Below the pieces are notes generated by a model. The model was not told the origin of the DNA. It did no database searches and saw only the letters and a list, made by a program, of their open reading frames with translations. Positions 63,101 to 64,000 of a DNA stretch of 64,000 nucleotides are shown in pieces. The translations under genes and the position numbers were made by a program. Each line of letters opens with the position of its first letter. Position 1 is the stretch's first letter. Origin of the DNA: Gammaproteobacteria bacterium (GTDB taxonomy: Bacteria; Pseudomonadota; Gammaproteobacteria; Legionellales; Legionellaceae). The DNA is taken from the NCBI GenBank assembly GCA_030147635.1, contig JASBUZ010000030.1, positions 1 to 64,000 of the forward strand. The letters run 5' to 3'.

Positions 63101-63782
63101 ACTAGAATCTAGCGAGAAAAAACGACGCTGCCTTCAACTTTTAGTGAGTCGTGGTGCCGACGTCAACCAGCTATCTAGTACTGGAAGTCTCCTACTCGCT
63201 GAAGCTGCTTATCAAAACAGAAAAAAAGAAATGGACCTTCTACTCGAATGTGGCGCAAACCCAAACTTAATTTCTAATGTAGTCGATTTGTCGCCCTTTT
63301 TCGCAGAGCCATTGAGGAAGCAGTTTTTATGCACACAAAATCAGATTCGTGCTACCCCCCTAGGGAAAGCAGTTATTGGGCACCATGTTTCTCTTATTGA
63401 GGACTTAGTCAAAACGCATCACGCCGACATCAACCTGTGTGATACACAGGGCTACTCACCACTCGTGATTGCAAGCTGTACAGGTAACTTAGCAAGCATA
63501 CGTAAACTTTTGGAGCTCGGAGCAGATGCAAAAGGGACAGGGCTACAAAGACCTCCTATCTATTTTGCTCTGAAAAATAGCTTTCTTGCCGCAGCGAAAA
63601 TATTACTCGAGGCTGGAGGCGGTGATGCGCCTCAACTGGAAACGCTCCTAAATGACAGTGACAGAAAACTACTACAGCACATTCGCCAAACCTCTTTAGA
63701 AGAACTCTCAAAAGCAGAAAAACTCATACAAGCAGCCATCGAAAATAATTCCAGCTTAGAGCATAGCATAATGAATTATTAA
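60162..63782 (+). CDS. ParE-like / SF1 helicase / ankyrin repeat fusion protein
   Basis: 1206 residues from ATG 60162, just after the predicted promoter; a longer GTG-started frame from 60030 crosses that promoter. Residues about 1-95 look RelE/ParE-like (THRLLWTTV...LLLDIIEEHEYEKSPYF). Residues about 160-640 are a UvrD-type helicase: Walker A GPPGSGKS (180-187), Walker B VVVDETQDFSNQQI, TYRCPNQVIGLAN, EEIKGLEYPNIILYRP and FTAITRASSSVYIY. The C-terminal 350 residues (about 850-1200) hold seven or eight ankyrin repeats (GADVNAVNKAGFSALHFAAQ is typical). ATPase residues are intact. An effector or antiphage-like role is speculative. Confidence 0.85.
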   Translation: MANKILFWKGCVNPNLFGEHRISIETALDKLATGDYKSADLDLKKSKLQQNLYTAKINDTHRLLWTTVPHQGKPYMLLLDIIEEHEYEKSPYFRRRTSKQSFDRALAARNADTADAPITAADFEVLTDEDFAALPAIENAGSSDTSIDYIPSYNYDQQFLVFSDEQERAVHATLPALVSGPPGSGKSSTALEMINQLLEKTEQPILYITESPKLAARMGQIWQQMPEAEANKERVHFLSYRDLLLKTMDAANPGWRARFKTLDEFKTWCENTFVSQKTLDVWLSDYIKTIRKLHKTTQKNAPNAWDTLERSLDLIYQEFRIISGYSKEEYLALGERGSLFHSAEEREALFTAYQSYTTHLKDKGQIDESFFKFSLPGVFSAVVVDETQDFSNQQINNINTLVSDEMPWIAYNLDSNQSLSDSLSKKAFLRQRHRQANQQLTSVELTGTYRCPNQVIGLANKVLEIITHLRGGVAEKGQLTALPEANDLSKPAGSVEWFTKDVDKSSDLKRPQRNTVTYYETALITEERFKQEAEGLFHTDLIFTPEEIKGLEYPNIILYRPNDWDMCFDINKALTKRPLTGQISPNLAKNTGVNAYSPALNRLFTAITRASSSVYIYQGQPKRKPPLLEALKTCISASAASAATPEPGEVSSNILDEKRLETIKALLDNDNEEQAQKLFLQIPGKTKTEFKAFKARYEQELINTYVSADLHIAPQRAKATIPEKKKPSAFTLFPNVGKFYQEATASKLSQLLNCHDATRYLLQPVNVHQFPLAEEDFPMLAELLLLDKTTRHLFQQALSKKLDEPNAQAFAAELRAATNVNKQLLIFSIAHITNPKVRRALITSETVHQRNSEGDTPLMAAIMSISAAPGLTTSEQDIACIEDLISAGADVNAVNKAGFSALHFAAQYGLHELAAVLLRHGANPNLAANNTTTPLILAFETDHPSHSRDPERLVKLLLDYNANPQPIVKDITTPLQAALALESSEKKRRCLQLLVSRGADVNQLSSTGSLLLAEAAYQNRKKEMDLLLECGANPNLISNVVDLSPFFAEPLRKQFLCTQNQIRATPLGKAVIGHHVSLIEDLVKTHHADINLCDTQGYSPLVIASCTGNLASIRKLLELGADAKGTGLQRPPIYFALKNSFLAAAKILLEAGGGDAPQLETLLNDSDRKLLQHIRQTSLEELSKAEKLIQAAIENNSSLEHSIMNY

Positions 63783-63797
63783 AGTAAAAAATACGAT

Positions 63798-63823
63798 AAA
63801 GGTGTGCCACAAGGCACACCTTT
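63798..63823. terminator. Bidirectional intrinsic terminator
   Basis: AAAGGTGTGCC (63798-63808) and GGCACACCTTT (63813-63823) form an 11-bp stem with an ACAA loop, followed by ATTTTAA and preceded by A-rich DNA on the other side, so it can stop transcription from both the helicase gene and lpdA. Confidence 0.85.
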
Positions 63824-63838
63824 ATTTTAAATGACCAA

Positions 63839-64000
63839 CTACTTTGCTTTCTTCTTTGGCAAGTACAAGTCTGTAATGGTGCCTTCAAACATCTCTGCTG
63901 ATTGCGCAATGGTTTCAGCAAGTGTTGGATGAGGGTGAATGGTGAGCGCAATATCTTCAACATCACAACACATCTCAATCGCAAGAGTCACTTCTGCAAT
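63839..64000 (-). CDS. lpdA: Dihydrolipoamide dehydrogenase, C-terminal part
   Basis: Partial: the last 53 codons of a gene that continues past the right edge. The minus strand reads AEVTLAIEMCCDVEDIALTI, then HPHPTLAETIAQSAEMFEG and a Lys-rich end. The HPHPTLAE segment contains the His-Glu pair that serves the disulfide site of the partner subunit. This E3 would reoxidise the lipoyl groups of the pdhC E2 encoded at 19.3-20.4 kb. It is read into the bidirectional terminator. Confidence 0.93.
   Translation of the reverse strand: MAEVTLAIEMCCDVEDIALTIHPHPTLAETIAQSAEMFEGTITDLYLPKKKAK

Noticed and set aside
1-64000. CRISPR array or restriction-modification system
   Set aside because: No series of spaced direct repeats and no methylase, nuclease or cas gene was seen.

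Overview
This window looks like a chromosomal segment of a gammaproteobacterium of the Legionellales type (Legionella/Coxiella/Berkiella relatives). The evidence is a gammaproteobacterial core gene set (zapD, yajC-secD-secF, slt, fabY, fadI-fadJ, truD), an AT-leaning base composition, and several genes with the architecture of host-directed proteins: an OTU-type cysteine protease, a helicase carrying ankyrin repeats, and tandem paralogous coiled-coil proteins. No secretion apparatus for such effectors lies in the window, so the lifestyle is an inference. No CRISPR array, rRNA or intact prophage was seen.

Layout. 0.2-4.7 kb: a DUF2147 protein, zapD, and the Sec accessory operon yajC-secD-secF. 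4.8-11 kb: two tandem paralogous helical proteins, nadE, and an OTU-like protease whose gene contains a run of ten C. 11-21.5 kb: two outer-membrane barrels, rpe, slt, fabY, a branched-type pyruvate dehydrogenase operon pdhABC, and two unknown proteins. 21.5-29.2 kb: a minus-strand block with a kelch-like secreted protein, a barrel, an M28 peptidase with PDZ domain, a tiny CXXCH protein and fadI-fadJ. 29.3-32 kb: tRNA-Ser(GCT) and tRNA-Arg(ACG), scrambled integrase and IS3-type remnants, then stress-type small proteins (CsbD, DUF1328) and a DUF2254 membrane protein. 32-37 kb: truD, an MFS transporter, glpK and an isocitrate-lyase-family enzyme. The MFS and glpK genes meet in a large palindrome that supplies both stop codons.

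37-44 kb is a complete type I secretion operon (TolC-like, ABC, HlyD-like). It faces a convergent gene for its probable cargo, a repeat-rich RTX-like protein with a lysozyme-like N-terminus. 44-51.9 kb: an unknown protein, glutaredoxin, a membrane-anchored carotenoid oxygenase, an unusual three-gene operon (lysozyme-like protein, lasso-B2-like cysteine protease, double DUF333-like protein), an FAD monooxygenase, an HPr-kinase-like protein and a frameshifted phosphoribosyltransferase. 51.9-55.7 kb: a minus-strand nucleotide-metabolism cluster (beta-CASP nuclease, thymidine/AMP phosphorylase, PRPP-synthetase-like). 55.7-60 kb: tag, a NIF3/YqfO-like protein, a VOC protein, msrAB, a nadD-like gene and a site-2 protease. 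60-63.8 kb: a 1206-residue ParE-like/SF1-helicase/ankyrin fusion. The window ends in the 3' end of lpdA, the E3 subunit that would complete the pyruvate dehydrogenase encoded 43 kb away.

The best candidates for something new are the lysozyme/B2/DUF333 operon, the type I secreted lysozyme-like repeat protein, the poly-C tract in the OTU protease gene, the helicase-ankyrin fusion, and the palindrome that has supplied the C-termini of three genes.
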